Assembly (NCBI RefSeq): GCF_042661465.1
Contig: NZ_JBHSWE010000001.1
Span: 4,898,001-4,962,000, forward strand
Length of the DNA stretch: 64,000 nucleotides
Direction: 5' to 3'
Origin: Marinobacterium_A aestuariivivens
GTDB taxonomy: Bacteria; Pseudomonadota; Gammaproteobacteria; Pseudomonadales; Balneatricaceae
Shown piece by piece: positions 36,802 through 47,426 of the stretch. Each line of letters starts with the position of its first letter. Within the stretch, counting starts at the first letter, position 1. A program made the position numbers and the translations under genes. The notes under the pieces are model-generated. The model saw only the letters and a list, made by a program, of their open reading frames with translations, was not told where the DNA came from and made no database searches.

Positions 36802-38031
36802 GTGTTCAAGACCTGTGACCGAATCTGGACCAACGCGAACCTCGCGACCTTCGATGGCGACATCGATCAGCCCTACGGGGCTCTGTCGAATCAGGCGATC
36901 GGGGTGCGCAGTGGTCGTATCGTCGCGATCGCGCCGATGGACCGGTTCGATTCCGGAGCCCTGTCCGCCGACGTGGTCGATGCCCGTGGCGGCTGGATGA
37001 CCCCGGGTCTGGTCGATGCCCACAGTCATCTGGTGTTTGCCGGCAGCCGGGCACAGGAGTTCGAGCAGCGCCTGCTGGGCGCAAGCTATGAAGAGATCGC
37101 CCGCAGCGGCGGTGGCATCATCTCCACCGTACGTGCCACCCGCGGGGCGAGCGTCGACGAGCTGGTCGAACTCTCCGAGCCACGCCTGCTGGCGCTGCTG
37201 AAAGAGGGTGTGACCTCGGTCGAGATCAAGTCCGGCTACGGTCTGAGCCTCGAGGGCGAACTGAACATGCTACGGGCGGCCCGCCAGCTCGGCGAGCGCC
37301 ATCCGGTGCGGGTATCGACCTCGCTGCTGGCGGCGCATGCGCTGCCGCCGGAATACAGCGACAACGCCGACGCTTATATCGATCTGATCTGCAACGACAT
37401 CATTCCGGCGGCGGTCGCCGAAGGCCTGGCCGATGCGGTCGATGTATTCTGCGAAACCATCGCCTTCTCCCCGGCCCAGTGCGAGCGTGTATTCCAGGCG
37501 GCCAAGGCCCATGGACTCGGCATCCGCGCCCATGTCGAACAGCTGTCGAATCTGCACGGCGCGGCCCTGGCAGCCCGTTACGGTGCCTGGTCGGTGGATC
37601 ATCTGGAATGGCTCGACGAGGACGGTGTCGAAGCGATGGCGCAGGCCGGTACCGTGGCGACCCTGCTGCCCGGCGCCTTCTACTTTCTGCGCGACACCAG
37701 GGTGCCGCCGATCCAGCTGTTGCGAAAGCACGGTGTCGGCATGGCAGTCGCCACCGATCTGAACCCGGGCTCGTCACCGTTGGCCTCCCTGCGCCTGGCG
37801 ATGAACATGGCCTGCACCCTGTTCCGGCTGACGCCGGAAGAGGCCCTGGCCGGTGTCACCCGTTTCGGCGCCAGGGCACTGGGACTGGCGGGCGAGGCCG
37901 GTCAGCTCAAGGTCGGCATGCAGGCCGATATGCTGCTCTGGGATATCGAACATCCGGCCGAGCTGTCCTACCAGTTCGGCGTCAACCCGATCCGTCAGCG
38001 CATTGTCGCCGGGGAGGTGAAAAATGTCTGA
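36802..38031 (+). CDS. hutI: Imidazolonepropionase HutI
   Basis: This enzyme hydrolyses 4-imidazolone-5-propionate to N-formimidoyl-glutamate, the third step of histidine breakdown. The 409-residue amidohydrolase has TPGLVDAHSHLVFAGSR (metal-binding HxH), the substrate-binding SGGGIISTVRATRGAS, EIKSGYGL, IRAHVEQLSNLHG (metal His) and ATDLNPGSSP (catalytic Asp). GTG 36802 was chosen because AGGTGG lies 5 bases before it and the product then starts as known HutI proteins do; GTG 36793 is possible. It overlaps hutG by 8 bases. Confidence 0.94.
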   Translation: MFKTCDRIWTNANLATFDGDIDQPYGALSNQAIGVRSGRIVAIAPMDRFDSGALSADVVDARGGWMTPGLVDAHSHLVFAGSRAQEFEQRLLGASYEEIARSGGGIISTVRATRGASVDELVELSEPRLLALLKEGVTSVEIKSGYGLSLEGELNMLRAARQLGERHPVRVSTSLLAAHALPPEYSDNADAYIDLICNDIIPAAVAEGLADAVDVFCETIAFSPAQCERVFQAAKAHGLGIRAHVEQLSNLHGAALAARYGAWSVDHLEWLDEDGVEAMAQAGTVATLLPGAFYFLRDTRVPPIQLLRKHGVGMAVATDLNPGSSPLASLRLAMNMACTLFRLTPEEALAGVTRFGARALGLAGEAGQLKVGMQADMLLWDIEHPAELSYQFGVNPIRQRIVAGEVKNV

Positions 38032-38965
38032 AGTCGATTTCAACGAAATTTGGACCGGTCGCGTCGATTCCGAAGAGGAGGCCGCCCTGGCGACCCGCCT
38101 GCACCAGGTGATTTCGCCGTTGGGCGAGGGGCCGGCAGGCGTGGCACTGGTCGGATTCTGCTCCGACGAGGGCGTGCGCCGCAACAAGGGGCGGGTTGGT
38201 GCCCGCCAGGCGCCGGACCAGCTGCGCCGGGCGATCGCCAATCTACCCTGGTCGCCGGAGCGTGCCGCCTACGATGCCGGCAACGTGGTCTGCGAAGGGG
38301 AGCAGCTCGAAGCGGCGCACCTGGCGCTGGCGAATCTTGTCCAGGACTGCCTGTCGGACGGCCACTTCCCGGTCGTGCTCGGCGGCGGCCACGAGGTCGC
38401 GTTCGGCACCTGGTTGGGTCTGGCGCAGCACTTCGAGCGCCGGAGCGAGCAGCCGCGCATCGGTATCGTCAATTTCGATGCCCATTTCGACCTGCGTCTG
38501 GACAGCAACGGCGCGAGTTCCGGCACGCCCTTCTACCAGATCTCGCAACGCTGCAGCGAGAAGGGCTACGACTTCCGCTACTGCTGCCTGGGCGTGAGCG
38601 AGATTTCGAATACGCCGGCCCTGTTCAGACGCGCCGGGGAGCTGGGCGTCAGCTACCGCAAGGACGCCGATATGGGTGTCATCCAGCTGGATGACACCCG
38701 GGCACAGCTCGAGCGGTTCATCGACGACTGCGATGTGCTGTACCTGACCATCGACCTGGATGTGTTGCCCGCCAGCGTTGCGCCTGGTGTGAGCGCACCG
38801 GCTCCCAGAGGAGTGGGTCTTGAAATCCTGGAACCGCTGATCGCCGTGATCCGGCGCAGCGGCAAACTGAAAATAGCGGATATCGCGGAATACAACCCGA
38901 CATTCGATATCGATAACTGGACTGCCCGCGCTGCGGCGCGTCTTATCCACTTTATTGTCAAGTGA
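38024..38965 (+). CDS. hutG: Formimidoylglutamase HutG
   Basis: A 313-residue ureohydrolase-fold enzyme splitting N-formimidoyl-L-glutamate into glutamate and formamide. The dimanganese ligands are all present: GGGHEVAFG (His near 125), NFDAHFDLR (Asp, His, Asp near 149-153) and LTIDLDVLPASVAPGVSAPA (Asp, Asp near 243-245). The starting motif GFCSDEGVRRNKGRVGARQAP is typical of HutG and separates it from arginase and agmatinase. Its ATG lies inside the end of hutI, indicating coupling. Confidence 0.94.
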   Translation: MSEVDFNEIWTGRVDSEEEAALATRLHQVISPLGEGPAGVALVGFCSDEGVRRNKGRVGARQAPDQLRRAIANLPWSPERAAYDAGNVVCEGEQLEAAHLALANLVQDCLSDGHFPVVLGGGHEVAFGTWLGLAQHFERRSEQPRIGIVNFDAHFDLRLDSNGASSGTPFYQISQRCSEKGYDFRYCCLGVSEISNTPALFRRAGELGVSYRKDADMGVIQLDDTRAQLERFIDDCDVLYLTIDLDVLPASVAPGVSAPAPRGVGLEILEPLIAVIRRSGKLKIADIAEYNPTFDIDNWTARAAARLIHFIVK

Positions 38966-38976
38966 GGCCTATAACA

Positions 38977-40649
38977 ATGTCTAATACCCGTCATGATCCC
39001 AGCCGCGTCATCAAAGCCCCGACCGGTGCCGAGAAAACCTGCAAGAGCTGGCTGACCGAAGCCGCGATGCGCATGCTGATGAACAATCTGCATCCCGACG
39101 TCGCCGAGCGCCCGGAAGATCTGGTGGTATACGGCGGTATCGGCCGCGCCGCCCGTAACTGGGAATGCTACGACAAGATCATCGAAGTGCTGCAGCGCCT
39201 CGAAGACGACGAATCCCTGCTGATCCAGTCCGGCAAGCCGGTCGGCGTCTTCAAGACCCACCCGGATGCGCCGCGCGTGCTGATCGCCAACTCCAACCTG
39301 GTGCCGCACTGGGCGACCTGGGAGCACTTCAACGAGCTGGATAAGAAAGGCCTGATGATGTACGGCCAGATGACCGCCGGCTCCTGGATCTACATCGGTT
39401 CCCAGGGCATCGTCCAGGGAACCTACGAAACCTTTGCCGCGATGGCCAAGCAGCATTTCAACGGTGACGCCAAGGGGCGCTGGGTGCTGACCGGCGGCCT
39501 CGGCGGGATGGGTGGCGCTCAGCCGCTGGCCGCGACCATGGCGGGCTTCTCCTGTATCACCGTCGAGTGCGACGAAACCCGTATCGACTTCCGCCTGCGC
39601 ACCCGCTACGTCGACAGGAAGGCCTACAGCCTGGACGAAGCGCTGCAGATCATCGACGAAGCCAAGGCCAACGGCGAAGCCGTCTCCGTCGGTCTGCTGG
39701 GCAACTGCGCCGATATCTTCCCGGAAATCGTCGAGCGTGGCATCGTGCCGGACGTGGTCACCGACCAGACCAGCGCGCACGATCCGCTGAACGGCTACCT
39801 GCCCAAGGGCTGGACCATGGAATATGCTGCCGAAATGCGCCTGAAGGACGAAGCGGCCGTCGTCGACGCCGCCAAGGAATCGATGGCGATCCAGGTGCGG
39901 GCGATGCTCGAGCTGCAGAAGCGCGGTTCCGCCACCACCGACTACGGCAACAATATCCGCCAGATGGCGAAAGAGAAGGGCGTCGAGAATGCCTTCGACT
40001 TCCCGGGCTTCGTGCCGGCCTATATCCGTCCGCTGTTCTGCGAAGGCATCGGTCCGTTCCGCTGGGTCGCGCTGTCCGGCGATCCGGAGGACATCTACAA
40101 GACCGACCAGAAGGTCAAGGAGTTGATTCCGGACGATCCGCACCTGCACAACTGGCTGGACATGGCGCGTGAGCGCATCGCCTTCCGGGCCTGCCGGCGC
40201 GTATCTGCTGGGTCGGCCTGAAGGACCGTGCCCGCCTGGCGCTGGCGTTCAACGAAATGGTTCGCAACGGCGAACTGAAGGCGCCGGTCGTCATCGGCCG
40301 CGACCACCTGGATTCCGGCTCGGTCACCAGCCCGAACCGCGAAACCGAAGCGATGAAGGATGGCTCCGACGCGATTTCCGACTGGTCGCTGCTGAACGCG
40401 CTGCTCAATACCGCCGGCGGTGCCACCTGGGTGTCGCTGCATCACGGTGGTGGTGTCGGCATGGGCTTCAGCCAGCACGCCGGCGTGGTCATCGTCGCCG
40501 ACGGTACCGAGGCCGCCGGGAAGCGCCTGGGCCGCGTGCTGCGCAACGACCCCGGTACCGGTGTCATGCGCCACGCCGATGCCGGTTACGAGATCGCCAT
40601 CAACTGCGCCAGGGAGCAGGGCCTCGACCTGCCGATGCTGGAAGACTGA
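38977..40649 (+). CDS. hutU: Urocanate hydratase HutU (frameshift near 40187)
   Basis: HutU adds water to urocanate using tightly bound NAD+ and gives imidazolone propionate. About 557 residues after repair. Visible family motifs: YGGIGRAARNWECYDKI near 50, YGQMTAGSWIYIGSQGI near 130, the NAD-binding GGLGGMGGAQPLA near 177, and HHGGGVGMGFSQHAG near 490. The frame breaks at 40185-40190: AFRACRRVS should read AF-(Q/R)-GLPARICWVGL, which one extra base restores. ATG 38977 (MSNTRHDPSR) is preferred over 38962. The gene is 11 bases after hutG in the same operon. Confidence 0.94.
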
Positions 40650-41008
40650 GCACAGCCTGGCGGGGCGGCGCAAGCCGCCCCCACTCCTCTCTATCTATTG
40701 TCGTCCGGGGATCACTGCATAGCGTGATACTCATTTCGGCTGGCTGCGATACCGCACATATCCGCCAGCCGTTTTTTATACAGGGAGGTATTTATCCTGC
40801 GAATGCATGGATGCATAGGAGCAGGGTTTTAGCGCTCATCCGACTGTGGCCGCCGTGACTGGCCACAATCGAATGGGCACTGCTGCCCGTGCAGCAACCG
40901 GCTCCCGTCGAGGACGCCGGTTCGCCGGCGGCTGCGCCAAACCGTTTTCCTCTGTTTGTCCAAGTTGTCTGTCAGGAACACCCATGCGTAGAGGGCGGTG
41001 CATTCGCG
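40650..41008. other. Intergenic region between hutU and the large glutamate dehydrogenase
   Basis: No convincing gene. A hairpin GGGGCGGC-GCAA-GCCGCCCC (40662-40681) with a GNRA-type tetraloop follows the hutU stop and probably ends or stabilises the hut transcript. AGGGAGG near 40783 and the frame from 40889 could allow an N-terminally extended dehydrogenase, but I favour ATG 41009. Confidence 0.5.
40662..40681 (+). terminator. Hairpin with GCAA tetraloop after hutU
   Basis: A perfect 8-bp GC stem (GGGGCGGC / GCCGCCCC) around GCAA, 12 bases past the hutU stop. There is no U tract, so termination is not certain. Confidence 0.55.
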
Positions 41009-44000
41009 ATGCTTGAATCTTCGATAAGAAAAAACGACGTCATTTCACAGATACGGAACCTGATCCCGGGGCAGGCGAGAGCGTCCCGGACGCAGCCGCT
41101 CGATACCTTGTGCCGGCTGTTCTATTCCGAGGTTGGCTGCAGCACACTCGAGCGCGCGCGCCCCGACGACCTGGTCGCGGCGGCCCGGGGTCTGCTGGCG
41201 TTCATCGATGACCGGCGACCGGGGGAGGATCGGGTGCGGGCGTTCAACCCCGAGCGCCCGGATCATGGCTGGGAATCGGCCCACACTATCGTCGAAGTCG
41301 TGACCGAGGACCGGCCCCATCTGGTGGCATCGCTGAGCCTGGCGTTGCAGCGCGAGGGCGTGACGCTGCACCAGGTGGTGCATCCAGTCGCCGATATCGA
41401 GCGCGACGAGCATGGGCGGCTGCTGTCGATCGATGCCGGCCGGGGTGTCCGCGAGGCGATCCTGAGACTGGAAATCGACCGCCAGCGCGATCCCGTGCGG
41501 CTCGACGCCCTGGTTAGAACCCTTGGCGCGGTGCTCGAGGATGTCCGCATCCTGGCGACGGATTCCGACGCCATGCGGCAGCGCCTGGACGACGCCATCA
41601 GCGCCACCGCGATCGTCAAACTGGCAGCGGGCCGGGACAGCGCCTTGCTCGAAGAAACCCTGGATTACCTGCGCTGGCTGCGCGACGGGCGTTTCACCTT
41701 TATCGGCTATGCCCGTTACAGCCTGACCTGCGTGACGCAGGATCAGTGTCACCTGGCGCTGGACGGCGACAGCCGCCTTGGCATCCTGCGCTTCGAGCGT
41801 CACTTTCCCGCCGACAAGAAACAGATCGACCTGTCGGCCTACCTGTCCGGCCTGGTCATGAGCGAGGAGCCGCTGATCCTGACCAAGTCCACCTACCGTT
41901 CGCCGGTGGTGCAGGCCGGGCATCTGGATTACCTGGGCGTCAAGCAGTTCGACGCAGCAGGGCGGGTGATCGGCGAGCACCGCTTTTTTGGCCTTTACGC
42001 TACCTGCGCCTACAGCACCGCCGCATCCGGGGTGCCGCTGCTGCGCCTGCGTATCGAGCGCCTCCGGTCCCGCCTCGGCGCCCGCGATGACGGCTATCGC
42101 GGCCGCGTCCTGCAGCAGATCCTGGCACAGTATCCCCGCGACGAGATGTTGCAGTGCGACGCGGAAGAACTGGAGGAGATCCTGCGTGGCATGCTCGAGG
42201 CGCACGATCGTCCGCAGTTGCGGCTCTTTACCCGTACCGACGTCTATGGCCGTTTTGTCACCGCCATGGTGATGGTGCCGCGGGAGAAGTTCAACGCCAG
42301 CCTGAGGCGGCGCCTGCAGCAGATCCTGCTCGAGGGGCTTTCAGGCAGCGACGCCGAGTACCGCATCTGCGATATCGACGGTCTGCTGGTCACCATCCAG
42401 TATCGCGTTCATACCCGGGACGCCCACCGGCTGGTATTCGACAGCGAGGCGCTGGAGCGGCGCCTGGCCGACGCGATGCTGAGCTGGGAGGATCGTCTGC
42501 GCGCGGCGCTTATCGAGCGTCTCGGCGAGGAGCAGGGGCTGCTGCTGTTCGACCGTTACGGCGAGGCCCTGCCGGCGGGATACTGCGCCGACGTCTGCCC
42601 TGCAACCGCGGTGGCGGATGTTGTGCGCCTGGAAGGTCTGGACGACGACCGGCCGCTGGCGGCGAGCCTTTACCAGGGGCCGGATACGGCGTTGCGGTTC
42701 AAGCTGTACGGCCATGGCCGGCCCTGGCGCTGTCGTCGGTATTGCCGGTTCTGGAAAATCTCGGCGTCGAGGTCACCAGTGCGCACCCGTACGCTCTGGC
42801 GGTGCGCAGCGGCGCGGCGGCCTGGATGCTGGACTTCGAATTCGTCGGCGAGGCCCTCGACCCTGCCTGTGAGGCTCTGCGCACGCGCTTCGAAGAGGCC
42901 TTCGTCCGCACCTGCCAGGGGCAGGCCGAGAACGACGGTTACAACCGCCTGGTGGTGGCCGCCGGTTTCAACTGGCGTCAGGCGCTGCTGTTCCGGGCGC
43001 TCGGCCGCTATCTTTCCCAGATCCAGCTGCCGTTCTCGCAGCAGTACCTCCAGGATGCGCTGGTCCGCAACCCGGCGATCGCTGTATTGCTGAACGCGCT
43101 GTTCGACGCGCGCTTCGATCCGCAGCGGGCGTCCCAACCGCTCGCCGATGACCTGGTGCAGCAGTTGCAGCAGGCGCTGGACGCCGTCGGCAGCCTCGAT
43201 GAAGACCGCATCCTCAGGGCGTTCCTGGCACTGATTCAGGCGTTGCTGCGTACCAACAGCTATCAGCGCGCGGCTGACGGCGGTCACAAGGATTATCTGG
43301 CACTGAAACTCGATCCGGGCCTGATCCCCGGCATTCCCCGACCCTGTCCGAAATTCGAGATCTTCGTCTATTCGCCCCGGGTCGAGGGCGTGCACCTGCG
43401 CGGCGGCAAGGTGGCGCGCGGCGGCCTGCGCTGGTCCGACCGGCGCGAGGATTACCGTACCGAGGTGCTGGGGCTGCTGAAGGCGCAGATGGTGAAGAAT
43501 GCGGTGATCGTTCCGGCCGGCTCCAAGGGCGGTTTCTACTGCAAACGGTTGCCGGAGCAGGGCAGCCGCGACGAGATCCAGTCCGAGGCGGTGGCCTGTT
43601 ACCGGACATTTATCCGCGGCTTGCTGGACCTGACGGACAACCTCGTCGATGGCGAAGTGGTGCCGCCGGCGGACCTGGTGCGCCATGACGACGACGATCC
43701 CTACCTGGTGGTAGCCGCGGACAAGGGCACGGCGACCTTCTCCGATATCGCCAACGGCCTGTCGCGGGAATACGGTTTCTGGCTCGACGACGCCTTCGCG
43801 TCCGGCGGCGCCCATGGTTACGACCACAAGAAAATGGGCATTACCGCCCGCGGTGCCTGGGAGTCGGTAAAACGCCTGTTCCTCGAACTGGGACGCGATA
43901 CGCAGCGCGAAGACTTTAGCGTGGTCGGCATCGGCGACATGTCCGGCGATGTCTTCGGCAACGGCATGCTGTTGTCACCCCATATCCGTCTGGTGGCGGC

Positions 44001-45815
44001 GTTCAACCATCAGCATATCTTTATCGATCCGACGCCCGACGCCCGGGCGACCTTTGCTGAACGCGAGCGCCTGTTCCGGCTGCCGCGCTCCAGCTGGGCC
44101 GACTATGACAGCGCCCTGATCTCGCCGGGGGCGGGGTGTTCAGCCGCAGCGCCAAGCAGATTCGGGTCAGTCCCGAGATGCGCGCGGCCCTGGCGCTGGC
44201 GCCCGATGTGTCGGCGCTGACGCCGGCCGAGCTGATCCGCGAGATCCTCAAGGCGCCGGTCGACCTGCTCTGGAACGGCGGCATCGGCACCTACGTCAAG
44301 GCCGGTGACGAAAGCCATGCCGATGTCGGTGATCGCGCCAACGATGCCGTGCGGGTCAACGGCGGCGAACTGCGTTGCCGGGTCGTCGGCGAGGGCGGCA
44401 ATCTAGGCCTGACACAGCGCGGGCGCATCGAGTTCGCCCGCCAGGGCGGCCTGATCAATACCGATGCGATCGACAACTCCGGCGGCGTCGACTGCTCCGA
44501 CCATGAGGTCAACATCAAGGTGCTGATGAGCCAGGCGGCCGTGCAGGGCATTCTGGACGAACCCGAGCGCAATGCGCTGCTGGCGCAAATGGACGGCGAC
44601 GTGGCCGATCTGGTGCTGCGCAACAATTATCGCCAGGCGGCGTTGCTGAGCCAGGCGGCGGCTTGGGCGCCGGCCGCGCTCGACAGCTGTCAACGGTTGA
44701 TGCAGGGGCTGGAGCGGGCGGGCCGGCTCGATCCGGCACTGGAAAACCTGCCCGGCGCGCAAGAGCTGGCCGCGCGCGGCCAGCGGGGCGAGGGGTTGTC
44801 CCGTCCCGAGCTCGCGGTGCTGACCGCCTACGGCAAGATCAGCCTGGCGGAGCAGCTGGTCGAAGCGCGGCTGGCGGACAACCCCTGGTTCAGTGCCCGC
44901 CTGAGCGAATACTTTCCCGCGGCATTGGCGCATCGTCTGCCGGAGATGATGGCAGCGCATCCGCTGAAGCACGAGATCCTGGCGACCTGTTTCGCCGGCG
45001 AGCTGGTGAACCGCATGGGCCCGACTTTTGCGACGGTCATGATGGAAGAGCAACGTTGCAGCCCGGTCGAGCTGCTGGCGGCTTTCGACATTGCGCGGGA
45101 CCTGCTGGGCATCCAGGCGCTCTGGGACGCCATCGATGCGCTTGGCACCCGGGTGCCCTATGGGTTGCAGCTCGAATTGCTGGCCGGTATTCGCGAACAG
45201 CTGGAACAGGCCTGCCACTGGCTGCTAGGCAGCACCGAAATCCTGAGCTCGGTGGCAACGACCTGCCGCCGCCTCGGGCCGGGCGTCGAAGCGGCAGGGC
45301 TGGCGCTGCCGGCACGCCTTGGCGACAGCGCCCGCGAGCGCCTGGCGTCGCAGCAGGAGGCTCTGGTCACGCAGGGCTTGGCGCCCGCGCTGGCCGAAGA
45401 GTACGCGCGGCTGCCGTATCGTCTGGCCAGTTTCGACATCGTGCGGATTTCGGAAATCAGCGGCGCGGGACTCGAACTGTCGGCGCAGGCCTTCTTCGAG
45501 TTCGAGCAGATGCTGGACCTCAACTGGCTGCGCCAGGCGATCCGCGATCTGCCGGGCGGGGATAGCTGGCAGCGTCAGGCGCGATCATCGCTGACGCTGG
45601 AGCTCAGCAGCCTGCTGTGCGAACTGAGCGTCGCCCGGTTGGCGGTCGCCGACGAACGGGGCCGGTACGGGCGGGCGCAGGAAGCAGTCGAGCGTACCCT
45701 GGCGCTGTTCGGGCGCGTCCGGGAGATCCCGGTGCCAAGCTTCGCCCAGCTGAGCGTGGCGGTGCAGGCACTCAAGCGCCTGGCGAAACCCGAGCCGGCC
45801 CCGGTTCGATCATGA
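41009..45815 (+). CDS. gdhB: Large NAD-specific glutamate dehydrogenase (two frameshifts)
   Basis: This catabolic enzyme converts glutamate to 2-oxoglutarate and ammonia. Repaired length is about 1602 residues, typical of the 180-kDa class of Pseudomonas and relatives. An N-terminal ACT-like regulatory region (EVVTEDRPHLVASLSLALQ) precedes the catalytic core with GGKVARGGLRWSDRREDYR near 800, KAQMVKNAVIVPAGSKGGF (catalytic Lys) and GDMSGDVFGNGML near 975. Breaks: CCC 42722-42724 (should read GRPLALSSVLPVLENLG) and GGGGG 44127-44131 (should read GGGVFSRSAKQIRV). Start ATG 41009 is preferred over 40889. Its place just after hutIGU gives histidine carbon a route into the TCA cycle. Confidence 0.93.
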
Positions 45816-45908
45816 CCCGGGCCCCAAAAGCACCCGGAGGCCCCGTCGCAGGGGCGTCGGGTGCCGTCCAGACCCTGTAATCGAAAACACAACGAGCCGG
45901 AGGAAAAC

Positions 45909-46130
45909 ATGACCTGCGCATTGTCCATCGATCTAAACAAGCAAAGTCCGGCGGCCCACGCCTGCCGTGGCATCGCCGCTGACAGCTGGTGGGTGTACCG
46001 CCACGAAATCGGTGTCAATGGCCAGCCGCTGCCCTGGGGGCGTGTCGTGCACTACTGCCGCAGCGAGGTTGCCGCGAAGCGCTGGATCCGCGATGCCGAA
46101 ACCAGTGTTCGGGCGGACCTGCCCCTTTAG
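45909..46130 (+). CDS. Small conserved-looking protein, 73 aa, unknown
   Basis: ATG 45909 follows a strong GGAGG at about 45899. The product starts MTCALSIDLNKQSPAAHAC and has several Trp and His (DSWWVYRHEIG, RVVHYCRSEVAAKRWIRD). No membrane segment or known domain. It lies 93 bases after the dehydrogenase stop and could be co-expressed. I do not recognise it. Confidence 0.68.
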   Translation: MTCALSIDLNKQSPAAHACRGIAADSWWVYRHEIGVNGQPLPWGRVVHYCRSEVAAKRWIRDAETSVRADLPL

Positions 46131-46158
46131 CGGGGGCGAGGTTCGCTGCGATCCGTCC

Positions 46159-47295
46159 CTAGGTTTTCGACAGGACCCGGTCCAGCGCCTGCTCGAGCCG
46201 GGCGACGGTGCGGTCGAGATTGTGTAGCTTGTCGAGACCGAAGAGGCCGAGGCGAAAGGTCTGGAAGTCGTCCGGTTCGTCGCACATCAGCGGCACGCCG
46301 GCGGCAATCTGCAGCCCCTCCTCGAGGAACCTGCTGCCGTTCTGGATCTGCGCATCGCGGGTATAGCTGACGACGACCCCGGGCGCCTCGAAGCCCGGTG
46401 CCGCCACGCTGCGAATGCCCCGGGCCTCGAGCAATGCCCGCACCCGCTGGCCCAGTGCCAGTTGCTCCTCGCGCACGTTGTCGAAGCCATAACGGTGGGT
46501 TTCCTGCATCACGTCGCGCAGTCGCCGCAGGCCGTCGGTGGGCATGGTGGCGTGGTAGGCGTGGCCGCCGTTCTCGTAGGTCTCCATGATCTGCAGCCAT
46601 TTGCGCAGATCGCAGGCAAAGCTGGTGCTGGTGGTGTCGTCGATGCGCTTGCGGGCCTCTTCGCCCAGCATCACCATGGCGCAGCACGGGGAGCCGCTCC
46701 AGCCCTTTTGCGGTGCGCTGATCAGGATATCGACGCCGGTGGCGAGCATGTCGACCCAGATGCAGCCCGACGCGATGCAGTCGAGTACCATCAGGCCGCC
46801 AACTTCATGCACCGCCTTGGACAGCTCGCGGATATAGTCGTCCGGCAGCATCATTCCCGAGGCCGTCTCCACATGGGGGGCGAACACCAGCGCCGGGCGC
46901 TCGCGACGAATGCTGTCGACGGCTTCCTCGATCGGTACCGGCGCCAGCGGCGCCTGGGGCCCGTCGCCCTGGGCCCGGGCCTTGAGCACGGTGCATTCGG
47001 ACGGGATCTGCCCCATTTCGAAGATCTGGCTCCAGCGATAGCTGAACCAGCCGTTGCGGATCACCAGGCACTTCTGGCCGGTGGCGAACTGGCGCGCCAC
47101 CGCTTCCATGCCGAAGGTGCCGCTGCCCGGTACGATGATCGCCGAGTGTGCACGGTAGACCTCCTTCAGCATCGAGGAGATATCCTTCATCACCTGCTGG
47201 AAGCAGCCGGACATATGATTGAGGGAGCGGTCGGTATAAACCACCGAATATTCGAGCAGGCCGTCGGGGTCGACCTCGGGCAGCAGACCGGGCAT
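46159..47295 (-). CDS. Class V PLP-dependent aminotransferase
   Basis: A 378-residue fold type I aminotransferase of the alanine-glyoxylate / 2-aminoethylphosphonate-pyruvate group. Motifs: VPGSGTFGMEAVARQF near 56-71 (phosphate-binding loop), VFAPHVETASGMMLPDD near 140, MVLDCIASG near 172 (Asp to the pyridine N) and ISAPQKGWSGSP near 197 with the Schiff-base Lys. ATG 47295 follows AGGAGGATTCC. The opening MPGLLPEVDPDGLLEYSVVY is typical of an uncharacterised proteobacterial subgroup. There are no phosphonate genes nearby, so the substrate is open. Confidence 0.88.
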   Translation of the reverse strand: MPGLLPEVDPDGLLEYSVVYTDRSLNHMSGCFQQVMKDISSMLKEVYRAHSAIIVPGSGTFGMEAVARQFATGQKCLVIRNGWFSYRWSQIFEMGQIPSECTVLKARAQGDGPQAPLAPVPIEEAVDSIRRERPALVFAPHVETASGMMLPDDYIRELSKAVHEVGGLMVLDCIASGCIWVDMLATGVDILISAPQKGWSGSPCCAMVMLGEEARKRIDDTTSTSFACDLRKWLQIMETYENGGHAYHATMPTDGLRRLRDVMQETHRYGFDNVREEQLALGQRVRALLEARGIRSVAAPGFEAPGVVVSYTRDAQIQNGSRFLEEGLQIAAGVPLMCDEPDDFQTFRLGLFGLDKLHNLDRTVARLEQALDRVLSKT

Positions 47296-47426
47296 GGAAT
47301 CCTCCTGATATCAGTCTATAAGCGCGTGCGGGCCGGCACCTGCCGGACCTTGCCGGCAAACAGAATAGCAGAAGCACCGGCGCGGGTTTTAGGGCCAGTC
47401 ACCGCGAAACCTGACGGCAACTGGCC

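Noticed and set aside
42154..44220. Three separate genes within the large glutamate dehydrogenase region
   Set aside because: Each fragment continues the same protein exactly where the previous frame ends. One missing base at each joint explains them, so it is one gene.
46159..47295. 2-aminoethylphosphonate-pyruvate aminotransferase (phnW)
   Set aside because: The fold fits, but no phosphonate genes are nearby and alanine-glyoxylate type enzymes look equally similar, so only the class is reported.
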